A stretch of DNA of 15,618 nt, taken from an uncultured bacterium (GTDB lineage: Bacteria; Bacillota; Clostridia; Lachnospirales; Lachnospiraceae). Location of the stretch: the NCBI GenBank assembly GCA_905215405.1, contig CAJMQE010000085.1, forward strand, positions 1 to 15,618, read 5' to 3'. The notes beneath the pieces are model-generated. The model had not been told where the DNA came from. It saw only the letters and a list, made by a program, of their open reading frames with translations, and searched no databases. How positions within the stretch are numbered: the stretch's first letter is position 1; every line of letters begins with the position of its first letter. Shown one piece after another: positions 8,611-14,968 of this stretch. Both the position numbers and the translations under genes were made by a program.

Positions 8611-8658
8611 CCACTTTTCTACCACTTTTAACCATTTGCTACCACTTTCCGCCACTTT
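8611..8658 (-). promoter_or_regulatory. MraZ operator: five AAAGTGG-type boxes
   Basis: Read on the minus strand, AAAGTGG occurs at 8652-8658, 8642-8648, 8622-8628 and 8611-8617, with a degenerate copy AAATGG at 8632-8637. Spacing is 10, 10, 10 and 11 bp, placing all boxes on one face of the helix. The first box coincides with the expected transcription start. Known MraZ operators are three to four such repeats at about 10 bp spacing. Confidence 0.85.
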
Positions 8659-8664
8659 ATGTAT

Positions 8665-8693
8665 ATTCTATAGTATATCGTATAAAAATTCAA
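8665..8693 (-). promoter_or_regulatory. Promoter of the mraZ (dcw) operon
   Basis: Minus strand TTGAAT (8688-8693), 17-nt spacer, TAGAAT (8665-8670). The start point would fall at about 8658, inside the first MraZ box, so bound MraZ should compete with RNA polymerase. Confidence 0.7.
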
Positions 8694-8704
8694 GCCTATT
8701 TCCG

Positions 8705-8748
8705 AAAAAAAAGAGGCAAACGCTGTTATAACCTACGTTTGCCTCTTT
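8705..8748 (-). terminator. Terminator of lgt
   Basis: A perfect 13-bp stem (AAAGAGGCAAACG at 8710-8722 with its complement at 8736-8748) and a 13-nt loop. On the minus strand it runs into eight T's (8705-8712). It separates lgt from the mraZ promoter just downstream. Confidence 0.9.
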
Positions 8749-8804
8749 GTCCATATCTTGTATAATTTATAAAATCAATTACAACATATAGTAATTATTC
8801 ATTT

Positions 8805-9878
8805 TTATTTCTGTTCATCTGCAATAACTTCTGACTCATCAGGTACTTTTTTCCCAGAATCTGATTCTATATCATTGGATTTATGTGGATCATTTTCCAC
8901 TTTTTCCTCTGTCTGCTGTGGTTCTTCATTATTTTCAAGAATTGTTTCTGTAACGATTCCACTTGCCACAGGGTCCTTATCCTCACCTACAGCATCCACT
9001 CCTTCTGCCAGACTTTCAACTGCTGCATTTTTCTTTAATTTCATACGATTATAAACGATAAATGCAATTGCTGCGATAACAAGAACTATTGACAGTACCT
9101 GTGAAACTGCAATATTTAATCCCTTAATAATAAGCTGGTCCGTTCTCAATCCTTCGATCCAAGCTCTACCAATTCCATATCCAATTAAGTATAAAGCAAA
9201 TACTTCACCATGGAATTTCTTATGTTTCTTATATAACATAAGGATAATCAGTACTCCAAGATTCCAGAGTCCTTCATATAAAAATGTAGGATGCACCTGT
9301 ATAAAGGATTCTCCATTATATAAATAGGAATTTCTTAACAGATCACTTGTTACTCCATTTGCCTCACTGACTGGTATTTGCATAGCAAAGATGGAATTCG
9401 TATACCCGCCAAATGCTTCTCTGTTGAAAAAGTTGCCCCAGCGGCCAATAATCTGTCCTGCTACAAGTCCGAGACAAGCTGTATCAGCCATCTGCCAGAA
9501 ATTCAATTTTCGTATTTTTGTAAAAACAATCAGTGTAATTAATGATGCAATAATACCTCCGTATATTGCCAATCCACCGTTTCGGATTCCTGTTACAATC
9601 TCCAGAAGATTATCCTTATAATAATCCCACTCAAATATTACATAATATAATCGTGCTCCGACGATTGCTAGAATCAGAGTCCATAATGTAAAGTCGATGT
9701 AATCTTCTACATTCTGTTTTGTCTTGTTTGCCTCATGATACGCGATTGCTGCCCCAACGATCATCGCGAGTCCAATGATCATCCCGTAGAAAGCAATTCT
9801 GATTCCAAACACTTCGATGTACTTTCCAGGGTGAACCTCGATCCCCAGGTAAGGAAATCTAATTGTCGTGTTACTCAT
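8805..9878 (-). CDS. lgt: Prolipoprotein diacylglyceryl transferase
   Basis: A 357-residue polytopic membrane enzyme that moves diacylglycerol from phosphatidylglycerol to the lipobox Cys of prolipoproteins, the first step of lipoprotein maturation. The family signature appears as GRWGNFFNREAFGG (145-158). FGIRIAFYGMII at the N-terminus and HPTFLYEGLWN in the second half also fit Lgt. About seven hydrophobic helices are visible. The protein is longer than the usual 250-300 residues because of a hydrophilic Glu/Asp-rich tail of about 65 residues after the last helix; its function is unknown. The start at 9878 has AGGAAGG about 10 nt upstream. It is monocistronic, from the promoter at 9977-10006 to the terminator at 8705-8748. 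Confidence 0.96.
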   Translation of the reverse strand: MSNTTIRFPYLGIEVHPGKYIEVFGIRIAFYGMIIGLAMIVGAAIAYHEANKTKQNVEDYIDFTLWTLILAIVGARLYYVIFEWDYYKDNLLEIVTGIRNGGLAIYGGIIASLITLIVFTKIRKLNFWQMADTACLGLVAGQIIGRWGNFFNREAFGGYTNSIFAMQIPVSEANGVTSDLLRNSYLYNGESFIQVHPTFLYEGLWNLGVLIILMLYKKHKKFHGEVFALYLIGYGIGRAWIEGLRTDQLIIKGLNIAVSQVLSIVLVIAAIAFIVYNRMKLKKNAAVESLAEGVDAVGEDKDPVASGIVTETILENNEEPQQTEEKVENDPHKSNDIESDSGKKVPDESEVIADEQK

Positions 9879-9976
9879 AATAATAGCGCCTTCCTATTCT
9901 GCTGAATTATGACATTACCCTCATAAGACATACCGTTTGCACAACGTCATATCTTCTCAACCCAAGTCACCTTTTT

Positions 9977-10006
9977 ATTGTACATTATTCACAATATAAA
10001 AGTCAA
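9977..10006 (-). promoter_or_regulatory. Promoter of lgt
   Basis: Minus strand TTGACT (10001-10006), 18-nt spacer, TACAAT (9977-9982). This gives a leader of about 90 nt. Its -35 box is only 6 bp from the -35 box of the divergent ychF promoter, so the two polymerases may hinder each other. Confidence 0.65.
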
Positions 10007-10012
10007 ATTATT

Positions 10013-10041
10013 TTGCAAATACAGTCGGTTTGTGCTAGAAT
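10013..10041 (+). promoter_or_regulatory. Promoter of ychF
   Basis: TTGCAA (10013-10018), 17-nt spacer, TAGAAT (10036-10041), with a GTGC just before the -10. This leaves a leader of about 60 nt before the ATG at 10109. Confidence 0.7.
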
Positions 10042-10108
10042 GTTAACAGCTTTGTAATCAACATTTAGAAATGATTACATAATATTTACTTTGAAAGGAT
10101 TAATAATC

Positions 10109-11206
10109 ATGAAATTAGGTATCGTTGGTTTACCCAATGTAGGAAAGAGTACATTATTTAACTCCCTGACAAAAGCTGGCGCAGAATCTGCTAACTATCC
10201 ATTCTGCACAATCGATCCAAACGTAGGTGTCGTTGCTGTCCCAGATGATCGTTTAAACAAACTTGCTGCATTATATAACTCAGCAAAAATCACTCCAGCT
10301 GTTATTGAGTTTGTAGATATAGCCGGTCTTGTAAAAGGAGCATCTAAAGGTGAAGGCCTTGGCAACCAGTTCCTTGCTAACATCAGAGAGGTTGATGCTA
10401 TCGTCCATGTTGTAAGATGCTTTGAAAACACAAACATCGTTCATGTAGACGGTTCTATCGATCCTCTTAGAGATATTGATACAATCAATCTGGAACTGAT
10501 CTTCTCAGATATCGAAATTCTCGAAAGACGTCTTGCAAAACAGAAAAAAGCAAGTTACAACAACAAGGAAATTGCCAAAGAATGTGATCTCATCGAAAGA
10601 CTGATCAAACATCTTGAAGATAATAAGTCTGCCAGAAGCTTTGAAACAGAAAATGATGATGAAGAACTTCTTATGAAAGAATACAATCTGTTAACAGCAA
10701 AACCTGTTATCTATGCAGCAAATGTATCTGAAGATGATCTTGCTGATGACGGCGCTAATAATGCATTTGTTGGAAAAGTAAGAGACTTTGCTAAAACAGA
10801 AGGCAGTGAAGTATTTGTTATCTGTGCACAGATTGAACAGGAAATTTCTGAACTAGACGAAGATGAAAAAAGAATGTTCTTAGAAGATCTTGGTATCACA
10901 TCATCCGGTCTGGACAAGCTGATAGCTGCAAGTTATAAGTTGCTTGGTCTGATCAGTTATCTAACAGCCGGTGAAACCGAAACACGTGCATGGACAATCA
11001 AAAAAGGAACTAAAGCTCCACAGGCTGCCGGAAAAATCCACAGCGATTTCGAACGTGGTTTCATTCGTGCAGAAGTTGTCAACTATCAGGATCTTCTTGA
11101 CTGCGGTACTTACAATGCAGCCAAAGAAAAAGGTCTTGTTGGTCTAGAAGGAAAAGATTACGTTGTAAAAGATGGTGATGTTGTTCTCTTCCGTTTCAAT
11201 GTATAA
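10109..11206 (+). CDS. ychF: Redox-regulated ATPase / GTPase-like protein YchF (OLA1 family)
   Basis: A 365-residue Obg-family P-loop protein of standard length. The G1 motif GLPNVGKS is at residues 7-14. DIAGLVKGASKGEGLGNQFL contains the G3/switch region. The NKxD motif is replaced (NVSE), consistent with this subfamily preferring ATP. A helical insert lies in the middle and a TGS-like domain at the C-terminus ends KDGDVVLFRFNV, the usual YchF ending. YchF binds ribosomes and is linked to stress responses. The ATG at 10109 is chosen because it begins MKLGIVGLP, as in the family, with AAGGA 9 nt upstream; a TTG 18 nt earlier overlaps that ribosome binding site. It is monocistronic, divergent from lgt, and ends at a strong terminator. 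Confidence 0.97.
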   Translation: MKLGIVGLPNVGKSTLFNSLTKAGAESANYPFCTIDPNVGVVAVPDDRLNKLAALYNSAKITPAVIEFVDIAGLVKGASKGEGLGNQFLANIREVDAIVHVVRCFENTNIVHVDGSIDPLRDIDTINLELIFSDIEILERRLAKQKKASYNNKEIAKECDLIERLIKHLEDNKSARSFETENDDEELLMKEYNLLTAKPVIYAANVSEDDLADDGANNAFVGKVRDFAKTEGSEVFVICAQIEQEISELDEDEKRMFLEDLGITSSGLDKLIAASYKLLGLISYLTAGETETRAWTIKKGTKAPQAAGKIHSDFERGFIRAEVVNYQDLLDCGTYNAAKEKGLVGLEGKDYVVKDGDVVLFRFNV

Positions 11207-11326
11207 TTATAAATCCATCATAGCTTGTTTTTCTAAAACTTCTGATTCGTTTAGATCCAGTGAGTACTTTGTGTTTGAAAATGTTACGCCAAGTCAGAAA
11301 AAGTAAACAGGCTCTATAAAAAACAG

Positions 11327-11380
11327 AAAACAGATACAGCATCAAACCAATATAAAGGCAGATGCTGTATCTGTTTTTTT
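11327..11380 (+). terminator. Terminator of ychF
   Basis: A perfect 14-bp stem, ACAGATACAGCATC (11330-11343) with GATGCTGTATCTGT (11361-11374), is flanked by A's and followed by a T tract to 11380. The stretch 11207-11326 between the ychF stop and this hairpin shows no gene. The terminator marks the end of the conserved block; everything to its right looks accessory. Confidence 0.9.
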
Positions 11381-11456
11381 GTAGAAATTTATGATTTTTA
11401 ATTCTTATGACTTCTAATTAATCTTCACCAATGAAAATTTATATTGTATTTAATAT

Positions 11457-11707
11457 TCAAGGTAATTCAGTTTTATTTCCCTTGGCTTCCTCTTCTGCCG
11501 TTGCATCAACCTGCTCAATCAAGGCAATATTTTGCAGATTATCAATCTAATCTGTAACACCACTTTCATTGCTTAATTTCGTAAGTTCATCAACTTCATC
11601 TATACCTTTTAACTCACTTATTGGCCGATCTGACTTACTACCTTTTTCAGAGCATAAAACGCACCTTTTTCATCTCTGAAAAAAGTGCGCCCTCCTGTGT
11701 TATTAAA
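11457..11707 (-). pseudogene. Decayed coding remnant with frameshift and in-frame stop
   Basis: Minus strand. One frame (11707 to 11618) reads RTFFRDEKGAFYALKKVV and then stops. A second frame, one base off, continues with SKSDRPISELKGIDEVDEL, is broken by a TAG, and carries on as IDNLQNIALIEQVDATAEEE to a TGA at 11457-11459. The shift probably lies in the run of five A's in CTGAAAAAGG. Both parts look like real protein and join smoothly, so this appears to be the 3' end of a dead gene. The family is not recognised; a mobile-element gene is a guess from context. Part of it overlaps the hairpin at 11660-11689. Confidence 0.4.
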
Positions 11708-11827
11708 TTATATCTGTCCTATCGTATACCCAAAATAGGAATTTTTTTGCCCAAGTCTCTTAAATAATAATTAATATCTCCTGACGTCACTACGCAAGAG
11801 CTCCGATATTAATTAATTTAAGAGACT
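11660..11827 (-). other. Cluster of three hairpins, possible structured RNA or miniature element
   Basis: In minus-strand order: (1) an AT-rich inverted repeat 11754-11827, with arms of 25 and 23 nt pairing apart from a 2-nt bulge, and a 26-nt loop holding the palindromes TGACGTCA and GAGCTC; (2) TCCTAT (11717-11722) with ATAGGA (11735-11740), whose loop contains GTATAC; (3) a 13-bp stem, 11660-11672 with 11677-11689, with a 4-nt loop. None is followed by a clear T tract, so simple terminators are unlikely, although the first lies 42 nt past the immunity gene. It may be a transcribed RNA, a miniature transposable element, or the end of an integrated element. Confidence 0.4.
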
Positions 11828-11868
11828 AAATAATTTAGGATGTTGGAAACCCTATAGTATAACCATAA

Positions 11869-12333
11869 TTAAATATATTCAGAAAGCCAATTATCCAAAG
11901 CATCGCCTTCTAAAATCTCTTCTATTGCGTCTTGCTCTTTAAAGTCTAACATTGGCTTCTTCACTATTTTTATATTCCCAATTTCTTCTCTTGAAATAAA
12001 CTTGATAAAAACAAATTGTTCCTTCTTTTCAAATTCATAATCATGTGCCAATTGTTCCGATGAAGTCCATATCATATATGAATCATCCAAAATTTTATCA
12101 GCAAATAATTGAAAATATTCGTCTTTATATTTTATAAATATATCTTCTTTATATATTATATCTACCTCATTTACATCTACATTTTTCATGTATAAATCAG
12201 AATGTTCATTACCTAGTACATCAATATAGTTGCTAAATCCCTCCTTTCTTATTCTCGATGTAATTATATATTCTCCATCCCTCTTTTTTATTTTATATTT
12301 TACTCCACTATATTTACAATACATATCACTCAT
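11869..12333 (-). CDS. Putative immunity protein of the adjacent toxin domain
   Basis: A 154-residue soluble, acidic protein rich in Asp, Glu, Lys, Ile and Tyr, with no signal peptide or membrane helix. No family is recognised. The immunity role is inferred from position: it starts 17 nt after the stop of the toxin-like gene, on the same strand, and has a good ribosome binding site of its own (AAAGGAG, 7 nt before the ATG). Small, acidic, poorly conserved proteins directly downstream of polymorphic-toxin C-terminal domains are usually their cognate immunity proteins. The gene is clearly more AT-rich than the dcw genes, consistent with horizontal transfer. Confidence 0.6.
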   Translation of the reverse strand: MSDMYCKYSGVKYKIKKRDGEYIITSRIRKEGFSNYIDVLGNEHSDLYMKNVDVNEVDIIYKEDIFIKYKDEYFQLFADKILDDSYMIWTSSEQLAHDYEFEKKEQFVFIKFISREEIGNIKIVKKPMLDFKEQDAIEEILEGDALDNWLSEYI

Positions 12334-12350
12334 AACTGGTCTCCTTTAAA

Positions 12351-13016
12351 TTACTTTAATACCCAACCTAAATCTGAATCATATACAAACTTCTGCGTAA
12401 GCGCTCCTGTTTTACTATCATATATCCCCAAAATATCACCATCCAAAAATGCTCTGTTTTCTTGTATTAATTCTGGAAGAACAATATTCTTACTTCCTGT
12501 AAATCCACGTCCTGTATAAGGAACATTCTCTGCTGTTGGGAAATCGGTTGGAACTTTAACACTATCTGCATCTTCTAACACATATGTTATTTTTCCATAT
12601 ACAGTATCTGCATCTCCAACTGATTGTGAAATGCCATCAACACCATTGCCTGTTTTAAATGCTGTATTATTATAATCCAACCTATTTCCTTCAAATACAT
12701 CGTCCAAAGTCGTAAGCGAACTGGAATGCTCATCAACAGATACAAAGCCTCTTACACTGTTATATTTTTCGTTATATAGATAATTGTATATATCACTTTG
12801 AGGTATCGTTTTATTCATCACAGTTCCTGACTCAGGTAAGCCTATTTCAGCTCTTACTTTATCTACCAACCTCAATTCATCTGGAGTTAATGTTTTATTA
12901 GGGTCTAGTAATTTAGAAAACTCATCAACAGACATTCCATTCTTTTCAATAGCTACTTTTACATCTGATGACGTTAATTTACTAACAGTTGAAAAACTTC
13001 CACCCTTGACGCACAC
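12351..13016 (-). CDS. Orphan polymorphic-toxin-like C-terminal domain, 5' truncated
   Basis: The 221-residue frame opens just after a stop codon and has only a GTG (13016) without a ribosome binding site; a later ATG (residue 28) also has none that is clear. This suggests the 3' end of a longer gene. Residues about 35-75 (TPDELRLVDKVRAEIGLP, then MNKTIPQSDIYNYL) resemble the linker that precedes toxin domains in secreted toxins of Gram-positive bacteria. Residues about 85-221 (RGFVSVDEH, NRLDYNNTAF, PYTGRGFTGSKNIVLPE, DLGWVLK) look like one compact domain. An ADP-ribosyltransferase-like fold is possible but no catalytic set is proven. No LXG, Rhs or signal sequence is present. A putative immunity gene follows and an IS110 transposase lies just upstream, which suggests that a mobile element or recombination separated the domain from its delivery part. 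Confidence 0.55.
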   Translation of the reverse strand: MCVKGGSFSTVSKLTSSDVKVAIEKNGMSVDEFSKLLDPNKTLTPDELRLVDKVRAEIGLPESGTVMNKTIPQSDIYNYLYNEKYNSVRGFVSVDEHSSSLTTLDDVFEGNRLDYNNTAFKTGNGVDGISQSVGDADTVYGKITYVLEDADSVKVPTDFPTAENVPYTGRGFTGSKNIVLPELIQENRAFLDGDILGIYDSKTGALTQKFVYDSDLGWVLK

Positions 13017-13055
13017 TCTTTACTCATATATTTATCTAAGCCGATTGCCTACCCC

Positions 13056-13080
13056 CTTGAAAAAGTTGCACTTTCTCAAG
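13056..13080 (-). repeat. Hairpin downstream of the IS110 transposase
   Basis: CTTGAGAAAGT pairs with ACTTTTTCAAG (11 bp including one G-T pair) around a GCA loop. It lies 50-75 nt after the transposase stop and before the toxin frame. No T tract follows. It may belong to the right end of the element. Confidence 0.4.
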
Positions 13081-13130
13081 CAGTCTTACATCTGCTTAAA
13101 ATTTTATCACATTATTTACTTTTTCTCTAC

Positions 13131-14387
13131 TTACTTTTTCATTGAATCTGTATTGTTATCTTTAATGCTTTCTTCGACCTCTGGCATTACATAATCAGTA
13201 CCATTCTTAAGCATTCCATAGATGATATTGACCAGTCTTCTAGAGATACAGATAAGTACCTGTTTTGCATTCTTTCCTTCCAGCAGTCTTCTTTCATAAT
13301 ACGCACGAAATGCTGGGTTTCTAGGTTTTCCCTTAGATGATACCTGTATCATCTGAACTGCAAGAAAATACAAGATTGCCTGTAATCTACGGTTGCCCTG
13401 TTTGGTCGCTTTATCTACACCTTTATCTGCTGATGATAATCGCAGTGGTGCTATACCAGCAAACTGTGCTAACTTGGATGCATTACTAAATCTGTTGATA
13501 TCACCAATCTCCGCTAGCATCTTTACTGCTGTCGTGATATTTACCCCAGGGATGGTGGTCAATGTAAAACCTAAGGAATGATACATCAATTCTAATTCCT
13601 TATCTACCTTTTCTAACTGGTCGTTATAATGCTCTAAATCACTGACTATACCAATAGTTACAACATCTCTAGCATCTTGATGGTCATTTTCTTTTACCTT
13701 ATCATTAGCTACAGCATTGAGTATTTTCTCACAGGTCTTGGTGGAGCATTTATTGTGGCTGATTGGGACTAATTCTTCCCTCAATCCTTCCACAGTCTTA
13801 CCCTTTAGATACTTCTGAGATGGATACTGTGACCAGAAATAAAGTGCAGTCGGTCTGCCTATATCTGTAAAAAACATCTTGTAGCTAGGATAAGCAATAC
13901 ATAACTGTTCGTGCAACTGATTGACCAAACGAATTTTCTGACGCATGATATTATCTCTTCGATGCACCAGCTGACCAAGTGACCAGTACATATCGTTGGG
14001 ACACGCATCTGGTAAATTATCAAGCATATTTATGGTTGCAAGAGCAATAGCTTGAGCATCATCACTGTCACTTTTACGATACATAGCACCTCGATGCTTT
14101 GCCTGTCTGTTAGAGATGGCAGTATTCACATCTTTTACAATACACTTTTTATCTATGAGCCAGACCGCAAGCGGTCTTCCATAGCCATAAGCATTCTCTA
14201 AACCATACACTGGTGTCTTACCATCATAACAATACTTTTTCACTTTTCTTACCAGCTTTGGATATTCCGCTGGTATATTGGCAAATGTAATCTCGCCTAA
14301 CTTCACATTAAAGCAGTCTAAGATGACCGCTGTGTGGGTCTCTTTGTGTAAATCAATTCCCACGTAAATATGTTCTTCTTTAATCAT
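13131..14387 (-). CDS. IS110-family transposase (DEDD / serine bridge recombinase)
   Basis: A 418-residue protein from the start MIKEEHIYVG, chosen because GGAG lies 6 nt upstream of that ATG and few residues precede the core. The N-terminal RuvC-like DEDD domain shows Asp12 (GIDLHK), Glu64 (GLENAYGYG), Asp107 and Asp110 (KSDSDDAQAIA). A coiled-coil linker follows at about 235-270. The C-terminal transposase_20-like domain has TTIPGVNITTAVKMLAEIGD, FAGIAPLRLSSADKG and KQGNRRLQAILY. Ser318 or Ser319 is the likely nucleophile, by analogy with the serine in the SSG motif of relatives. Enzymes of this family cut and rejoin donor and target DNA through such a serine, guided by a bridge RNA encoded in the element's non-coding end. 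The frame is intact and no key residue is missing, so the element may be active. Confidence 0.93.
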   Translation of the reverse strand: MIKEEHIYVGIDLHKETHTAVILDCFNVKLGEITFANIPAEYPKLVRKVKKYCYDGKTPVYGLENAYGYGRPLAVWLIDKKCIVKDVNTAISNRQAKHRGAMYRKSDSDDAQAIALATINMLDNLPDACPNDMYWSLGQLVHRRDNIMRQKIRLVNQLHEQLCIAYPSYKMFFTDIGRPTALYFWSQYPSQKYLKGKTVEGLREELVPISHNKCSTKTCEKILNAVANDKVKENDHQDARDVVTIGIVSDLEHYNDQLEKVDKELELMYHSLGFTLTTIPGVNITTAVKMLAEIGDINRFSNASKLAQFAGIAPLRLSSADKGVDKATKQGNRRLQAILYFLAVQMIQVSSKGKPRNPAFRAYYERRLLEGKNAKQVLICISRRLVNIIYGMLKNGTDYVMPEVEESIKDNNTDSMKK

Positions 14388-14403
14388 AATAATCTCCATT
14401 CTC

Positions 14404-14692
14404 ACAAGTTTATCGAAGTGCTGACAACCTCAACTGTTAAGTCACTCTCCAAGAATTACGTTCCTCACAACTCGGTGGACAAGGGTGGAAAAGTCAATCC
14501 ATTTCTGGTCAGACTCAAAATATGTACCATTACTGGCAATACCGCTGACTTTCATGGAGATGGATACCTCCAGCTAGAATGCTGGGACTTCAAAAGACTT
14601 ACGAACTGCTTTTGAAGTGTCTGTGATGTTAACTCTGAATGCCGTCACATTCAAGTTAAATCTATAAAATTCGCAGTAACTTTTACTGCTTA
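14404..14692 (-). ncRNA. Candidate bridge RNA in the leader of the IS110 element
   Basis: The 300 nt before the transposase start have no plausible gene but several hairpins on the sense (minus) strand: GCAGTAA-AAG-TTACTGC at 14673-14689; ACTTCAAAAG with CTTTTGAAGT (perfect 10 bp, 12-nt loop) at 14587-14618; CCAGC-ATTCTA-GCTGG at 14570-14585; and TGGAG/CTCCA directly after it. A -10 box at 14698-14703 would start transcription just before the first hairpin. A 5' stem-loop followed by further stem-loops with large loops is the layout of IS110-group bridge RNAs such as that of IS621. The 3' end is unknown; about 180-290 nt would fit. Guide segments could not be assigned because the element ends are not known. 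Confidence 0.5.
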
Positions 14693-14697
14693 TCTCC

Positions 14698-14703
14698 ATT
14701 ATA
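14698..14703 (-). promoter_or_regulatory. Perfect -10 box upstream of the candidate bridge RNA
   Basis: Minus strand TATAAT, preceded by TTG. No -35-like hexamer is found 16-19 nt upstream. In IS110 elements the circular intermediate can join a -35 from the right end to a -10 at the left end. The start point would be at about 14691, just before the hairpin at 14673-14689. The stretch 14704-14900 upstream shows only a TTGACA at 14855-14860 with a poor, 19-nt spaced -10, and no convincing gene. Confidence 0.45.
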
Positions 14704-14900
14704 CAAATCAAGGTTTTGCACCTCATGTTTTAAACAGAGCAATTTCACAGGCTTTCTTGCATAGATAAATCAATTTCATTTTTTACAATAAAAATATCAG
14801 CATAAAAGATTAGGTATCTTGTAGTGCAAAGCATATTCAGAACGTGCATTCGAGTGTCAAGCACTTTTTTTGAAATTATAAAAAATCTTATCCAAAGTAT

Positions 14901-14952
14901 AGAAAAATCAGCACCATTATGGCAAACCGCCAATAACAGTGCTGACTTTTCT
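14901..14952 (-). terminator. Terminator of the tyrosine recombinase gene
   Basis: On the minus strand AGAAAA and TCAGCAC pair with GTGCTGA and TTTTCT across a partly paired inner stem (TTGGC with GCCA). The structure ends in a T tract and starts 16 nt after the recombinase stop. It is nearly symmetrical and could also work on the plus strand. Confidence 0.8.
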
Positions 14953-14968
14953 ATCTGTCTTTTCTTTT

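Larger units (their letters stand above)
13056..14703 (-). mobile_element. IS110-family insertion sequence, ends not resolved
   Basis: The minimum extent is taken from the downstream hairpin to the -10 box upstream of the transposase gene. IS110 elements lack the usual terminal inverted repeats and target duplications, so exact ends need an empty-site comparison. A long non-coding leader upstream of the transposase and a shorter downstream part fit the IS110 group rather than the IS1111 group. ATCTCCATT occurs twice, exactly 300 bp apart (14392-14400 and 14692-14700), bracketing the leader. Confidence 0.6.

Noticed and set aside
14370..14615. An 81-codon plus-strand frame opposite the IS110 leader
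   Set aside because: It overlaps the transposase start and the hairpin region on the opposite strand and has no ribosome binding site or recognisable motif.
14830..14860. A TTGACA promoter for the transposase upstream of the leader
   Set aside because: The -35 is perfect, but the nearest -10 (TATGCT) is 19 nt away and poor; it probably lies outside the IS.
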